A stretch of DNA of 64,000 bases from positions 248,001 to 312,000 of the forward strand of contig FREY01000004.1 of the NCBI GenBank assembly GCA_900143635.1, given 5' to 3'. Positions 38,634 to 47,675 of the stretch are shown here, piece after piece. The notes below the pieces were generated by a model. The model was given only the letters and a program-made list of their open reading frames with translations, was not told where the DNA came from and did no database searches. The position numbers were made by a program, and so were the translations under genes. The stretch's first letter is position 1. Each line of letters opens with the position of its first letter. Source of the DNA: Rhodobacteraceae bacterium Alg231-04. GTDB lineage: Bacteria; Pseudomonadota; Alphaproteobacteria; Rhodobacterales; Rhodobacteraceae.

Positions 38634-39841
38634 TTGAAGATGATGATTGCTTCGGCACGCAGCTGTTCAATATGGCTGCTGGACAGGGCGGCCAGACGCT
38701 GTTGTGTCAGCGCATTGGCAACAGCCTCGCGGGAGTCATCTTGGGCAAGTTCCGCGGTGCGGCCGCAGAGCATCAGAACAACCTGCGTCTGACCCTCGTT
38801 GCGGGTCAGCGCGGTGGAGATTTCGCCGGGATCAAGTTTGGCCAGTTCAATCGCGATATGCTGCGGGATCTGAGAGGGCGGCAGGCTGACCTGCTCCAAG
38901 ACGGCGGGGTCCTGACCCTGTGCGAGACCATAGAAGTCATCACAAGTATCTGCACGCGCGGCGACTTTGGCAGCAGCATCCCTGTCTGGGACCAGATAGG
39001 TGACGTATTCAATGGCGCTGTAGGTCGGGCTGCCAATCGCGGATTCACGGATGCCGCGCATCTGGAACAGGGCCACCGCCCCGTTGAGAGCGATCGGCTG
39101 TGTCACCTCACCGGGAGCGAGGGCCAGAACAACCTCCTGCAGGGCAGGGGGCAAGCGGGTCAGGGCCATCCACGGAACCCGGCCGCCTTGGTCGCGGCTG
39201 GGCGAGGCCGAATATTGGGTCGCGGCGGAGGAAAAGGCGTCAAAGCTGCGCAGGTTAACCACCTGATTTGCGATCTCTTCCACCTGGGCCGCATTCTGCT
39301 GGTTGATCGGCATGATCAGTTCAGAGATGGCAACCTCAACCCCACCAGATCCCGAGCCGCTCATGGCGCGGTCGATTTCTTCTTCGCTGGGGCGGGCCTG
39401 AGAGAGGTATTTGGCGCCAATAAATTCGCGCCAGCCCAAACCGGCTGAGGTGTAATCGCGCAGCGTCTGCTCGGCGACACCGGCCTCTGCCAGGGCCGCA
39501 ATGAATTCTTCGAGGCTCAGGTTAGTTCGCGCCGCCAGCTCCTCCATGCCGAGCTGGATGTCTTCGTCGCTGACCGAAATGCCGACGTCGTCCATTGCGC
39601 TGGCTTTGAGCCGGTCTTCCACCAATGCGGCACGCGCCAGTTCGAAAGGATCGCCGGGCGTACCGATCAATCGGACGAATTGTGCCCGCTGTTCCAGTTC
39701 AAAATTGGTGATCACGGAGTCATTGACCGTGATCGCTGCCGAAAAAAGACCCTGCGCCGTTGAAACGGTGGGAAGAATGGCCGCTGCCGCTGCAAAAATT
39801 GCGGATATCAGGGCCTTGGAGGCTGATGAGCGGAAAGTCAT
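38630..39841 (-). CDS. surA: Periplasmic peptidyl-prolyl isomerase/chaperone SurA
   Basis: The start at ATG 39841 gives an ATGA overlap with lptD; another ATG 12 bases upstream is possible. The 403-residue protein has a signal peptide ending STAQG, the SurA N-terminal domain with AAITVNDSVITNFELEQR, and a parvulin region with FSSAATQYSASPSRDQGGRVPW. SurA escorts outer-membrane beta-barrel proteins. Its position right after lptD suits a chaperone for LptD assembly. Confidence 0.92.
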   Translation of the reverse strand: MTFRSSASKALISAIFAAAAAILPTVSTAQGLFSAAITVNDSVITNFELEQRAQFVRLIGTPGDPFELARAALVEDRLKASAMDDVGISVSDEDIQLGMEELAARTNLSLEEFIAALAEAGVAEQTLRDYTSAGLGWREFIGAKYLSQARPSEEEIDRAMSGSGSGGVEVAISELIMPINQQNAAQVEEIANQVVNLRSFDAFSSAATQYSASPSRDQGGRVPWMALTRLPPALQEVVLALAPGEVTQPIALNGAVALFQMRGIRESAIGSPTYSAIEYVTYLVPDRDAAAKVAARADTCDDFYGLAQGQDPAVLEQVSLPPSQIPQHIAIELAKLDPGEISTALTRNEGQTQVVLMLCGRTAELAQDDSREAVANALTQQRLAALSSSHIEQLRAEAIIIFK

Positions 39842-41988
39842 GTGTTCTTGCATGATCGCCTGTAAGTCTGATCGCCGGAGCCGGCAAGGAAGCCGCCAAG
39901 GGCGACAGAGAAGCTGAAATCGGTCGAGGGCTCGATACTCGAGTTAGACGTATAACGGCGGTTGACCGAAAGGTCGACCTTTACGCATTCGTTACTGTAG
40001 ACCAAGCCCAAGCCAGTTCGCGAGGGTTCCGATTCCGTGAAGTCATAACGCAAATTGGCATTTGCAGCCCAATTCTGATTGATCGTGTAATCGCCGTCCA
40101 GCCAGATTTCCGAGGTATCCTGATCCCGGCCTTCCTCGGCGTCGGATTCAAGCCAGAGATAGGTGCCGCTCAGGGTGGTGCGGTCGTTGTGCCAATCGCC
40201 GCGGAACTCGGCCTTAGAAAAGCTCAGCGAGTCATCCAGCAGACCGCGCGCAGTCAGGCCAAAGTGGTCGTGCAGGTTCAACTGACCCGCCAGCAGAAGG
40301 TCCGAGTGGGCGCCGCTCAGACCGGATGACTCGGAGAAACCTGCTTCGCCGTCTTGCCGGATGACCTGACCGATGGTGGCCAGGGCACGGGTGCCGCCCG
40401 GTGTGTTGCGCGCCCAGTTCAACCCGTAGACCAGGCTCAGCCCGTCTTCGCGCGCATCAACCGATGGGAACCGTGACAGTTCCAACAAGTTGCCCTGATC
40501 GAATTCGGCAAGCGTGCTTTCGTCACTGGCAACTTCGTCGCCTGTTACGGCCGACCAGCCGATCTGCAGGATCGGTTCCAGATACTGTGTTGCACCTGTA
40601 GAATCAGTCCGGGTCATTGGCCGTCGCATTGTGAACGCGGTCCGGGGCGTGAACCGCTGCGCCGGAGAAGAGTAATAGGATTCATCCTGATACTGAAAAT
40701 AGTCGGCTGAAGCCCCGACCTCAAATTCAGCAATGTTTCCGCTGTCCAGAATGCGCTTCTGTGTCCATTCCGCATCGGCCGTATGGCGGACGACGTCGCG
40801 ACCATTGGCAGAGTCCATGGTACCCTGGTCGTTGGAGGTTCTGAAATGGGCGTGAGAATGGAATGTCAGGCGCAGCTCGCCGCCGGCGGCGGGGTGCAGC
40901 CGGTTCTGGTAGAAAAAATCCGCCACCTTGTTGGGCTGCAGGTCGTCGTCCTCATCACGCAGTGACTTGATATCGAATACGCCGGCCCGCAGAAAACTGT
41001 TGCGCCGTGCCTTGGTGATCGTCAGCTGGCTGCGCAGCCGGTCCTGATCCGGCAGCCCGTAGTCGGCAAGATAGGCGTCATCCGAAACGGCCTGAATTTC
41101 AAATTCGAGGTCGAACCCATTTTTCAGTTCGAACTTGCCGTCACCAAAAATATATCCGCGTGTGTCGTCGGGCTGCAGATCGTCCCTTGTGTAGGCCCCT
41201 TCGAAATTGATCCGCCCGGCTTTGAATGCCTGCCGGTAAGCGATTCCCAAGGTTCTGGTTTTGCTTGAGAAGTAGGGTGTCAGCGTCAGGTCGCGGGAGT
41301 CACCAAGCGTGATGAAGTACGGAACTTTCAGGCCGGTGCCCAGGTTGCTGGTGGAACGGACTTTGGGAACAAGAAACCCATTGGAGCGTTCCAACGACGG
41401 ATCCGGCAGGCGCAGAGCCGGGAAGTAGAACACAGGCACGTCCAGCACGCGGAGCTGGGCACCTTCGAAATAGAGCTGTTTTTCTTGCTGATCATGGGTC
41501 AGCTTTGCTGCCCGGATCTGCCAGATCGGCGGCTTTCCATCCTCACAGACATGGCAGGATGTGGCGGAGGTCTTATATAGCTGGGTATAGCGCCCCTGCA
41601 CCCGGTTCATCCGAACCGCAGCCATTTGCAGCTGCTGCTGAAGCACCACCCGTGCACCACTCAGAAGTCCGTTTTGAAGATCCCTGTCCATTTCAGCAGC
41701 GTCGGCGAGTATTGTTGTACCGGTGCCGTCATCGATGCGGATTGGCCCTTCTATCTTCAGGGTGCCGCCTTCCTGATCAAAGGTGATCCGATGCGCCGTG
41801 AGCCGAGTGCCTTGCTGGATGGCCTCGACATTGCCTTCGGCAACCAGCTGACGGTCGGAGGTGACAAACAGATTGTCTGCCAGCAACAGAACCGGCGCGG
41901 CAGTTTCCCCGGCAATCTCCTGCGCTTTAGACGGCACAGAAAACGCCACGAAAGGCAGAAAGACGGAAAGTAAGAGAGCGCGGCGCAT
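39838..41988 (-). CDS. lptD: LPS-assembly outer-membrane protein LptD
   Basis: The 716-residue protein has a signal peptide (ending SKAQE), a periplasmic OstA/LptA-like N-domain (about 30-170) and a long beta-barrel domain. Cysteines occur in TSCHVCEDG and near the C-terminus (RRSCKNT), which could form the disulfides needed for LptD function. LptD with LptE inserts lipopolysaccharide into the outer leaflet. It begins one base after lptG. Confidence 0.94.
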   Translation of the reverse strand: MRRALLLSVFLPFVAFSVPSKAQEIAGETAAPVLLLADNLFVTSDRQLVAEGNVEAIQQGTRLTAHRITFDQEGGTLKIEGPIRIDDGTGTTILADAAEMDRDLQNGLLSGARVVLQQQLQMAAVRMNRVQGRYTQLYKTSATSCHVCEDGKPPIWQIRAAKLTHDQQEKQLYFEGAQLRVLDVPVFYFPALRLPDPSLERSNGFLVPKVRSTSNLGTGLKVPYFITLGDSRDLTLTPYFSSKTRTLGIAYRQAFKAGRINFEGAYTRDDLQPDDTRGYIFGDGKFELKNGFDLEFEIQAVSDDAYLADYGLPDQDRLRSQLTITKARRNSFLRAGVFDIKSLRDEDDDLQPNKVADFFYQNRLHPAAGGELRLTFHSHAHFRTSNDQGTMDSANGRDVVRHTADAEWTQKRILDSGNIAEFEVGASADYFQYQDESYYSSPAQRFTPRTAFTMRRPMTRTDSTGATQYLEPILQIGWSAVTGDEVASDESTLAEFDQGNLLELSRFPSVDAREDGLSLVYGLNWARNTPGGTRALATIGQVIRQDGEAGFSESSGLSGAHSDLLLAGQLNLHDHFGLTARGLLDDSLSFSKAEFRGDWHNDRTTLSGTYLWLESDAEEGRDQDTSEIWLDGDYTINQNWAANANLRYDFTESEPSRTGLGLVYSNECVKVDLSVNRRYTSNSSIEPSTDFSFSVALGGFLAGSGDQTYRRSCKNT

Positions 41989-41989
41989 A

Positions 41990-43093
41990 TTATCCGTCCT
42001 CGGCGTGTAATAAGAGGCCCAGCGTCAGAAATATCGACGCTATGGGCGGGGCCCAGGCAGCAAGGTATATGGGAATCTGCCCGTTCTCCCCAAGGACTTG
42101 GGCGAAATTCCTGATGAAGTACAGACCAAATCCAAGAAGAACCGCTGTCAGAACAGCAAGGCCGGTTCCGCCAAAACGGGCATGGCGCATGGTAAAACTG
42201 GCGCCCACCAGCACCATTGCGATCAGAAACATCGGCCGGGCAAGCTCGACCTGGAGCTGAACCTCAAAGCGGCGGGTCGAAAACCCGGCTTCGGACAGGC
42301 CTTTGATCGTGTTGGGCAGCTCGTAGATGGAAATCCCGCTGACAGATCCAAGGCTGTCGCGGATACGGTCCTGGGTCAGGGTCGTCGCCAGCCGCATTGT
42401 CTGTTGGGTTTCAGAATGCGCCTCGGGGTTTTGATCTGCGGCCAGTGGCCAGATCTTGGCGTGGGTCAATTGCCATCCGCCGTCCTCAAGCCGCGCCCGG
42501 TCGGCCTGAATGCGCCGCACCGGCTGCCCATCCGAAGCGTAAGACAGGATGCTGACATCATAGAGGGTGATCTGTTCCGTCTCACCGCTGTGACCGCGGG
42601 CGTGAATGACGGATTGGCCTTCAGGGCTGCCCTGACGCAGCCACAGACCTTCGCCGGAAAAGGACAGGGCGGTTGTGCCGCCGTTGCGATAGGTATCGGA
42701 CAGAGATTCGTAGCGGTTGGACGTCGCCGCCGCCAGCGGGTTCAGCACGGTGACGGCCAATGTGCCGATGATGGCGGCCACACCAAGCGGCGCCGCCAGC
42801 GCCCTGATTCCGGATCGACCAATCGCACGGGTCACCACCAATTCGCTGCTGCGGGCCAGGCCGATGAACAGAACAACAGTGGCCAAGATAATGATAAGAG
42901 GCAGAAATTCATCCAGTGCCGCGGGCACGCTCAGCATTGATAATTCAAGCAACTGACCAAAGCTGACGCCGCGGCCATCGTATCTGTTTGCCTGTTCGCC
43001 CAGATCGATCAGCACGATGAGTGTCATCAGCGCTGTTCCGATGATCATCAGCCATTGGCCAAAGCGACGGGCATAGTAGAAATCCAGCTTCAC
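41990..43093 (-). CDS. lptG: LPS export ABC transporter permease LptG
   Basis: The 367-residue YjgP/YjgQ-family permease has three N-terminal and three C-terminal membrane spans flanking a periplasmic beta-jellyroll domain. The opening DFYYARRFGQWLM and the closing YFIRNFAQVLGENGQIPIYLAAW are typical of LptG. It partners LptF and the LptB ATPase to drive LPS to LptC/LptA. Its start overlaps the stop of lptF by four bases. Confidence 0.93.
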   Translation of the reverse strand: MKLDFYYARRFGQWLMIIGTALMTLIVLIDLGEQANRYDGRGVSFGQLLELSMLSVPAALDEFLPLIIILATVVLFIGLARSSELVVTRAIGRSGIRALAAPLGVAAIIGTLAVTVLNPLAAATSNRYESLSDTYRNGGTTALSFSGEGLWLRQGSPEGQSVIHARGHSGETEQITLYDVSILSYASDGQPVRRIQADRARLEDGGWQLTHAKIWPLAADQNPEAHSETQQTMRLATTLTQDRIRDSLGSVSGISIYELPNTIKGLSEAGFSTRRFEVQLQVELARPMFLIAMVLVGASFTMRHARFGGTGLAVLTAVLLGFGLYFIRNFAQVLGENGQIPIYLAAWAPPIASIFLTLGLLLHAEDG

Positions 43094-44217
43094 GAGGGCT
43101 CCCTCCGGCGGCGCAGAGCCGGCATGACCGGCCGGGAGGCAAGCTGAAGAAACACCGCAGCGATGACCAGTCCGGCAGCGCCGGGCAGGTAGAGAAGGGG
43201 CCAGTTGGCGGCGTCTTTCTCGACCATCGCGCCCATAGGTGAGCGCAGACCTTCGAGGACGACCAGAAGCAGAAAGGCCAGCAGCACCTGTCGCCAGACG
43301 CCAAAGCGGGAAAAGGACCCAAGCATCAAAGAGGAAAACCCGACCAGAGCCACCGCAACACAGATCAGCGCCCGTGCAAACCGCAGGTGCAATTCTTCGG
43401 CGATGTCATTGGCTGTGAGACCCTTTTCGGCGATGAGCGTTTCGGATTCCAACATGAGATCAGACGTAGAGAGGGTTTTCACATTCACCCGGCCGCTCTT
43501 GTCCTGACTGGCCAGCGCACTGATATCGTAGGAAAAGTCGGAGAAGACGGTCGTCGACATAAGGCGGCTGTCTTCGTTCAGCCGCTGGGCCATTCCATTG
43601 ACCATGATTAAATGGGTTCGATCATTGTCGCGGACAAGAAAGGCCTCGGCAGCGGTATAGATCGTGCTTTCATGTGCAGACCGGGTGTCCGACAGGAAAA
43701 CCTCGTTCAACGTTCCGTCGTCGTCAATTCGGCTGATGAAAAACGTCACATCCTTGGTGGGATGCAGAAAACTGCCCTCGCTCAGCAGCCGGGCGGTGAG
43801 GTTGCGGGCAATCTCGGATTCGCGAATGCTAAGCTGATGAATGGAAGCCGGGAGCAGGAAATGGGTAAGCACCGACATCATCACGGCGGCCACGATCCCA
43901 AAGGCAAGGGCCGGGCGTGCCATCTGCCACGGGCTGGTGCCCGTCGCCTTGAGAACCGTCAGTTCGCTTTCGCTGTTCAGCCGGTTGGTGACCCAGACAC
44001 CGGATGCAAAGGCCGCAATGGGCAGCACGATACGGATGAGGTTGGGCAGGGACAGGGCTGAAAGCTCTAGGAAAACCAGTGCCGACTGGCCGTCACCGAT
44101 AAGTTTGTCGAACAGGACGACCGCCCGGTTCACCCAGAAAACTGCGACCAGAACCAGAGCGAAGAAGCCGAAAAACAGCAGGAATTGAGACAGGACGTAT
44201 CTGTCGAATCGTGACAC
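43090..44217 (-). CDS. lptF: LPS export ABC transporter permease LptF
   Basis: GTG 44217 is chosen because it puts the N-terminus at MSRFDRYVLSQF, the usual LptF opening, with a GGGGGGA ribosome site nearby; an ATG 57 bases upstream would add 19 poor residues. The 375-residue permease has six membrane spans and a central periplasmic domain. It contains AFASGVWVTNRLNSESELTVLKATG, the coupling-helix region contacting LptB. It heads the envelope operon. Confidence 0.93.
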   Translation of the reverse strand: MSRFDRYVLSQFLLFFGFFALVLVAVFWVNRAVVLFDKLIGDGQSALVFLELSALSLPNLIRIVLPIAAFASGVWVTNRLNSESELTVLKATGTSPWQMARPALAFGIVAAVMMSVLTHFLLPASIHQLSIRESEIARNLTARLLSEGSFLHPTKDVTFFISRIDDDGTLNEVFLSDTRSAHESTIYTAAEAFLVRDNDRTHLIMVNGMAQRLNEDSRLMSTTVFSDFSYDISALASQDKSGRVNVKTLSTSDLMLESETLIAEKGLTANDIAEELHLRFARALICVAVALVGFSSLMLGSFSRFGVWRQVLLAFLLLVVLEGLRSPMGAMVEKDAANWPLLYLPGAAGLVIAAVFLQLASRPVMPALRRRREPS

Positions 44218-44397
44218 GCTGATCCCCCCAGATCCTGTCTTGATGTTGGGACGGACATTAGTCCAAATCGGCACGGGGGAAAACTGCTATTCGTGCGCGG
44301 GTGTAAACCTGATGCCGGGTGGTGTTGCAGGGCTGGCCAAGAGCGCCAGCAGCGGCTACCCCTGAACAACAAAGAGCGTTTCAGCAGGAGCCAAGCC

Positions 44398-45873
44398 ATG
44401 AGCAGCCTCACCCCCATCACATTTGCCGAATTCAACACCAGTGATCTGGCAGAGGCCGAAGGTCGTGTGGTCGTGGTGGTCAGTCCGGACGGCACGCTAG
44501 AGCCTGCCGCGCGCACGGCCAACCGGCTGACCAAGGGTGCGATTATGCGCATGGTGGAACAGGGCGCGTTTGAAAAAGCCAAGCCCGGTCAGGTCATTTC
44601 GCTGGCCTGGCCTGCCGGAATGAAGGCCGAGGCCCTTGATGTGCTGGTTCTGGCGCGCGCTGCGACAACCGCAGAGGCCCGCAAGGCCGGGTCGGCGCTG
44701 GCCAAACGCGCTGGCGGAAAAAGCGTTCTGGTCATGGCAGGTGCCATGCGCCGCGCGGATGAGCTGGCGATGGGCTTTGCGCTGCGCAGCTACCGGTTTG
44801 ACACCCATAAAACCGCAGACGTGGCGGCAGCAGACGGGGCGCTGACAATTGCGCATAAATCCGCCGATGCCATGGCTGAAAAGGCTGCGCCGCTGCTGGC
44901 TGTGGCCGAGGGCGTCCATATGACACGGGATCTGATCAACGAACCCGCCAATGTTCTGACCACAACAGAATTTGCCGCCCGTGCGGAGGAAATGAAGTCG
45001 CTCGGCCTTGAGATCGAAGTGCTGGACGAAGCGGCGCTGGAAAAGCTGGGCATGCGGACGCTGTTGTCCGTGGGGCAGGGGTCTGACAGCCCGTCCAAAG
45101 TTGTGGTCATGCAGTGGAAGGGTGGCGCCAAAGATGCCGCACCGCTGGCACTGGTTGGCAAGGGGGTGGTGTTTGATACCGGCGGCATCTCTCTGAAACC
45201 TGCGGGCGGCATGGAAGATATGACTATGGACATGGGCGGCGCTGGCGTGGTGACCGGCACCATGCGCGCCCTGGCGCTGCGCAAGGCCAAGGCCAATGTG
45301 GTGGGGCTGATCGGTCTGGTGGAAAACATGCCCTCGGGCAATGCCACCCGCCCCGGTGACGTTGTCACCTCGATGAAGGGCGATACGGTTGAGGTGATCA
45401 ACACCGATGCCGAGGGGCGGCTCGTTCTGTGTGACGTCATGTGGTACGCGCAGGAGCGGTTCAAACCGGCTGGCATGATCGATCTGGCGACGCTGACCGG
45501 CGCCATCATCATTGGTCTGGGCCATGAAAACGCCGGTGTGTTCTCCAATGATGATGCGCTGTGCAATGCGTTCCTCAAATCTGCCGCCGCCGAGGGCGAG
45601 GGCGCCTGGCGGATGCCGCTGGGCAAGGCCTATGACGATCAGCTGAAATCGCGCATAGCCGATATGAAGAATGTTGGCGGTCGTCCGGCGGGATCGATCA
45701 CCGCGGCGCAGTTTCTGCAGCGGTTTGTTCAGGACGGCACGCCTTGGATCCATCTGGACATTGCCGGCGTTGCCTCGGTCAAAACGGAAACCGATTTTGC
45801 CCCCAAGGGCGCGACAGGCTGGGGTGTTATCGCGCTCAACAGGCTTGTAGCGGATAAGTTCGAGGCGGAATAA
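44398..45873 (+). CDS. pepA: Leucyl aminopeptidase (M17)
   Basis: The start is ATG 44398 (MSSLTPITFAEF), seven bases after AGGAG; the frame extends upstream. The 491-residue protein has an N-terminal macro-like domain and a C-terminal catalytic domain with GVVFDTGGISLKPAGGMEDM, the Arg in GNATRPGD and the signature NTDAEGRLVL. It removes N-terminal residues using two metal ions. PepA can also bind DNA in some bacteria. holC follows, as commonly seen. Confidence 0.95.
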   Translation: MSSLTPITFAEFNTSDLAEAEGRVVVVVSPDGTLEPAARTANRLTKGAIMRMVEQGAFEKAKPGQVISLAWPAGMKAEALDVLVLARAATTAEARKAGSALAKRAGGKSVLVMAGAMRRADELAMGFALRSYRFDTHKTADVAAADGALTIAHKSADAMAEKAAPLLAVAEGVHMTRDLINEPANVLTTTEFAARAEEMKSLGLEIEVLDEAALEKLGMRTLLSVGQGSDSPSKVVVMQWKGGAKDAAPLALVGKGVVFDTGGISLKPAGGMEDMTMDMGGAGVVTGTMRALALRKAKANVVGLIGLVENMPSGNATRPGDVVTSMKGDTVEVINTDAEGRLVLCDVMWYAQERFKPAGMIDLATLTGAIIIGLGHENAGVFSNDDALCNAFLKSAAAEGEGAWRMPLGKAYDDQLKSRIADMKNVGGRPAGSITAAQFLQRFVQDGTPWIHLDIAGVASVKTETDFAPKGATGWGVIALNRLVADKFEAE

Positions 45874-45879
45874 TCGCCC

Positions 45880-46338
45880 ATGGGATCGGTCTATTTCTAT
45901 CATCTGACGCGCGGGCCGCTGGAAGACACTCTGCCGGTCCTGCTGACCAAGGCGCGGGCGGCGGGTTGGACCATTGCGGTGCGCGGGCGTGACCCGCAGC
46001 GCATGGGCTGGCTGGATGATCGCCTGTGGGTTGGGGCTGCGGATAGTTTTCTGGCCCATGGGCTGGAAGGCGGTGCCCATGATGCCCGTCAGCCGATCCT
46101 GCTGACCACCGGCCCTGAGGCCGCCAATGCGGCCTCTTGCGTCATGGCGGTGGATGGGGCCGAGGTCACCGCGCAGGAGGTTCAGGTACTGGACCGGGTT
46201 TGCATTCTGTTTGACGGCACCGATCCGGAGGCCGTGCAGCAGGCCCGCGGCCAGTGGAAGCTGCTGACAGAAGCCGGTTGTTCGGCACAATACTGGTCGG
46301 AAGAAACTGGCCGCTGGGAGAAAAAGGCCGAAAAGTAG
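45880..46338 (+). CDS. holC: DNA polymerase III chi subunit
   Basis: The 152-residue protein matches HolC: VYFYHLTRGPLEDTLPVLL, WTIAVRGRDPQRMGWLDDRLW, PILLTT and RVCILFDGTDPEAV. Chi links the clamp loader to SSB at the fork. It lies six bases after pepA. Confidence 0.92.
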   Translation: MGSVYFYHLTRGPLEDTLPVLLTKARAAGWTIAVRGRDPQRMGWLDDRLWVGAADSFLAHGLEGGAHDARQPILLTTGPEAANAASCVMAVDGAEVTAQEVQVLDRVCILFDGTDPEAVQQARGQWKLLTEAGCSAQYWSEETGRWEKKAEK

Positions 46339-46426
46339 CGGGGCGCTGGGTCTCTTGGCCTGTGGCCAATGCCCTCTCGGGTTTGTCGGGCCAGATAAAG
46401 GGGAGCCGGTGCGGGTTTCGGCAGGC

Positions 46427-47008
46427 TCAGCGCGTCAGGATCATTTTGCCGCTGCGGATTTCGACGCTGGACCAGCGTTGCAGATACCCCATACCAAGCA
46501 ACGAGTTATCCAGATCGCCCTCGTTCACCCAGATATTGACGTTGCGGTCAGAAATACCGCCGAGCGACATTTCATCGACGCGCACACGGGCGGTGCGGAC
46601 TTCGCCATTTGCTGTCTGGGCGCGGCCGAGGAAGGCCAGGTCCTCGGGGTCAAATCCAGCCCTTCTTGCATCGCGGTCATTCAGGACGACTTCGCTGGCG
46701 CCAGTGTCGACCATGAAATGTACCGGCGTTCCGTTCACCGCCACCGTTAGGTAGTAGTGACCGTCGCTCGAGCGCGGCACCTCCACCCGGCCCTGATCCT
46801 GGTGGACCGACTGCTGTGGACGCACGGTGTGGCGGATGTCCTCCCACAGGCCATAAGAGGCAATGACACCAAGGAAGATAAAGGCCCAGATCGCCAGTTG
46901 CTGCACGGTTTTGCCCAGACCCTGACGGTTTTGCACAAAGACCCAAGAGCCCACCACCAGTAGCAGCAGAACAAGATAAATCAGACGGCCGGGGTCAAAG
47001 TCGCTCAA
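46427..47008 (-). CDS. TIGR02281-type clan AA aspartic protease, membrane anchored
   Basis: The TTG at 47008 is chosen because a perfect AGGAGG sits eight bases upstream; an in-frame ATG at 47029 has no ribosome site and would contain the AGGAGG in its coding part. The 193-residue protein has two membrane segments (about residues 9-22 and 35-52) and a retropepsin-like domain with HFMVDTGASEVVLN and LLGMGYLQRW. The single DTGAS site implies a dimer. The substrate is unknown. Confidence 0.85.
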   Translation of the reverse strand: MSDFDPGRLIYLVLLLLVVGSWVFVQNRQGLGKTVQQLAIWAFIFLGVIASYGLWEDIRHTVRPQQSVHQDQGRVEVPRSSDGHYYLTVAVNGTPVHFMVDTGASEVVLNDRDARRAGFDPEDLAFLGRAQTANGEVRTARVRVDEMSLGGISDRNVNIWVNEGDLDNSLLGMGYLQRWSSVEIRSGKMILTR

Positions 47009-47054
47009 TTCGGGATCCTCCTGCCTCATAGTTAGGGGCTGGAAGGGTTAAGTG

Positions 47055-47675
47055 CTAGCCGGCAAAGCCAAAAGCCTGCAGGCCGTCCAACACAAACTGG
47101 ACCGAAAGCGCTGCCAGCAGCATGCCGAACAGGCGGGTCACCACGGTAATGCCGGTCTTGCCCAACAGCCGTTCAAACAGGCCCGAGAAGAGGCACATCA
47201 CCAGAAGAAGGATCAGAACTGAGAGGGTCACCCCCATCACGGTCAGAAATCCGGTCAGGCCTGGGTTCTGGCCGGACAGCAGGATCACCGAGGCGATAGA
47301 GCCAGGGCCGGCAATGAGCGGAATGGCCAGCGGGAAAACCGAGGGGTCGTCAAAATCGTCTTCTTCACTGCGGTCTTCGCGCCGTTTGTTGCGGCGTTCA
47401 AACAACATGTCGAGCGCGGTCAGAAACAACAATATGCCACCGGCAATCCGGAAGGCGGGCATCGAAATGCCAACAAAACCCAGCACCGCCTCACCAAAGG
47501 CGCCAAAGACCGCCAACAAAACGGCGGCCGTTATGCAGGCGCGGATCGCAATTGAGCGGCGCTGCTGCGGGTTCATGCCTTGGGTCAGCGCCAGAAAGAC
47601 CGGCGTCAGACCGATCGGGTCCATGACAACAAAAAGGGTAACAAAGGCCGTAATCAGAAACGCACTGTCGATCAT
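47055..47675 (-). CDS. MarC family integral membrane protein
   Basis: The 206-residue protein has six hydrophobic segments with the MarC opening FVTLFVVMDPIGLTPVFLAL, FRIAGGILLFLTALDML and FPLAIPLIAGPGSIASVILL. A charged loop (RRNKRREDRSEEDDFDD) separates the halves. The original antibiotic-resistance link of MarC is not supported in general; function unknown. It overlaps the stop of the upstream ABC-F gene by four bases. Confidence 0.88.
   Translation of the reverse strand: MIDSAFLITAFVTLFVVMDPIGLTPVFLALTQGMNPQQRRSIAIRACITAAVLLAVFGAFGEAVLGFVGISMPAFRIAGGILLFLTALDMLFERRNKRREDRSEEDDFDDPSVFPLAIPLIAGPGSIASVILLSGQNPGLTGFLTVMGVTLSVLILLLVMCLFSGLFERLLGKTGITVVTRLFGMLLAALSVQFVLDGLQAFGFAG

Noticed and set aside
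44497-46290. 597-codon open frame antisense to pepA and holC
   Set aside because: Same reason: both plus-strand genes have clear family matches, and this frame is rich in His, Gln and Arg as antisense shadows are.
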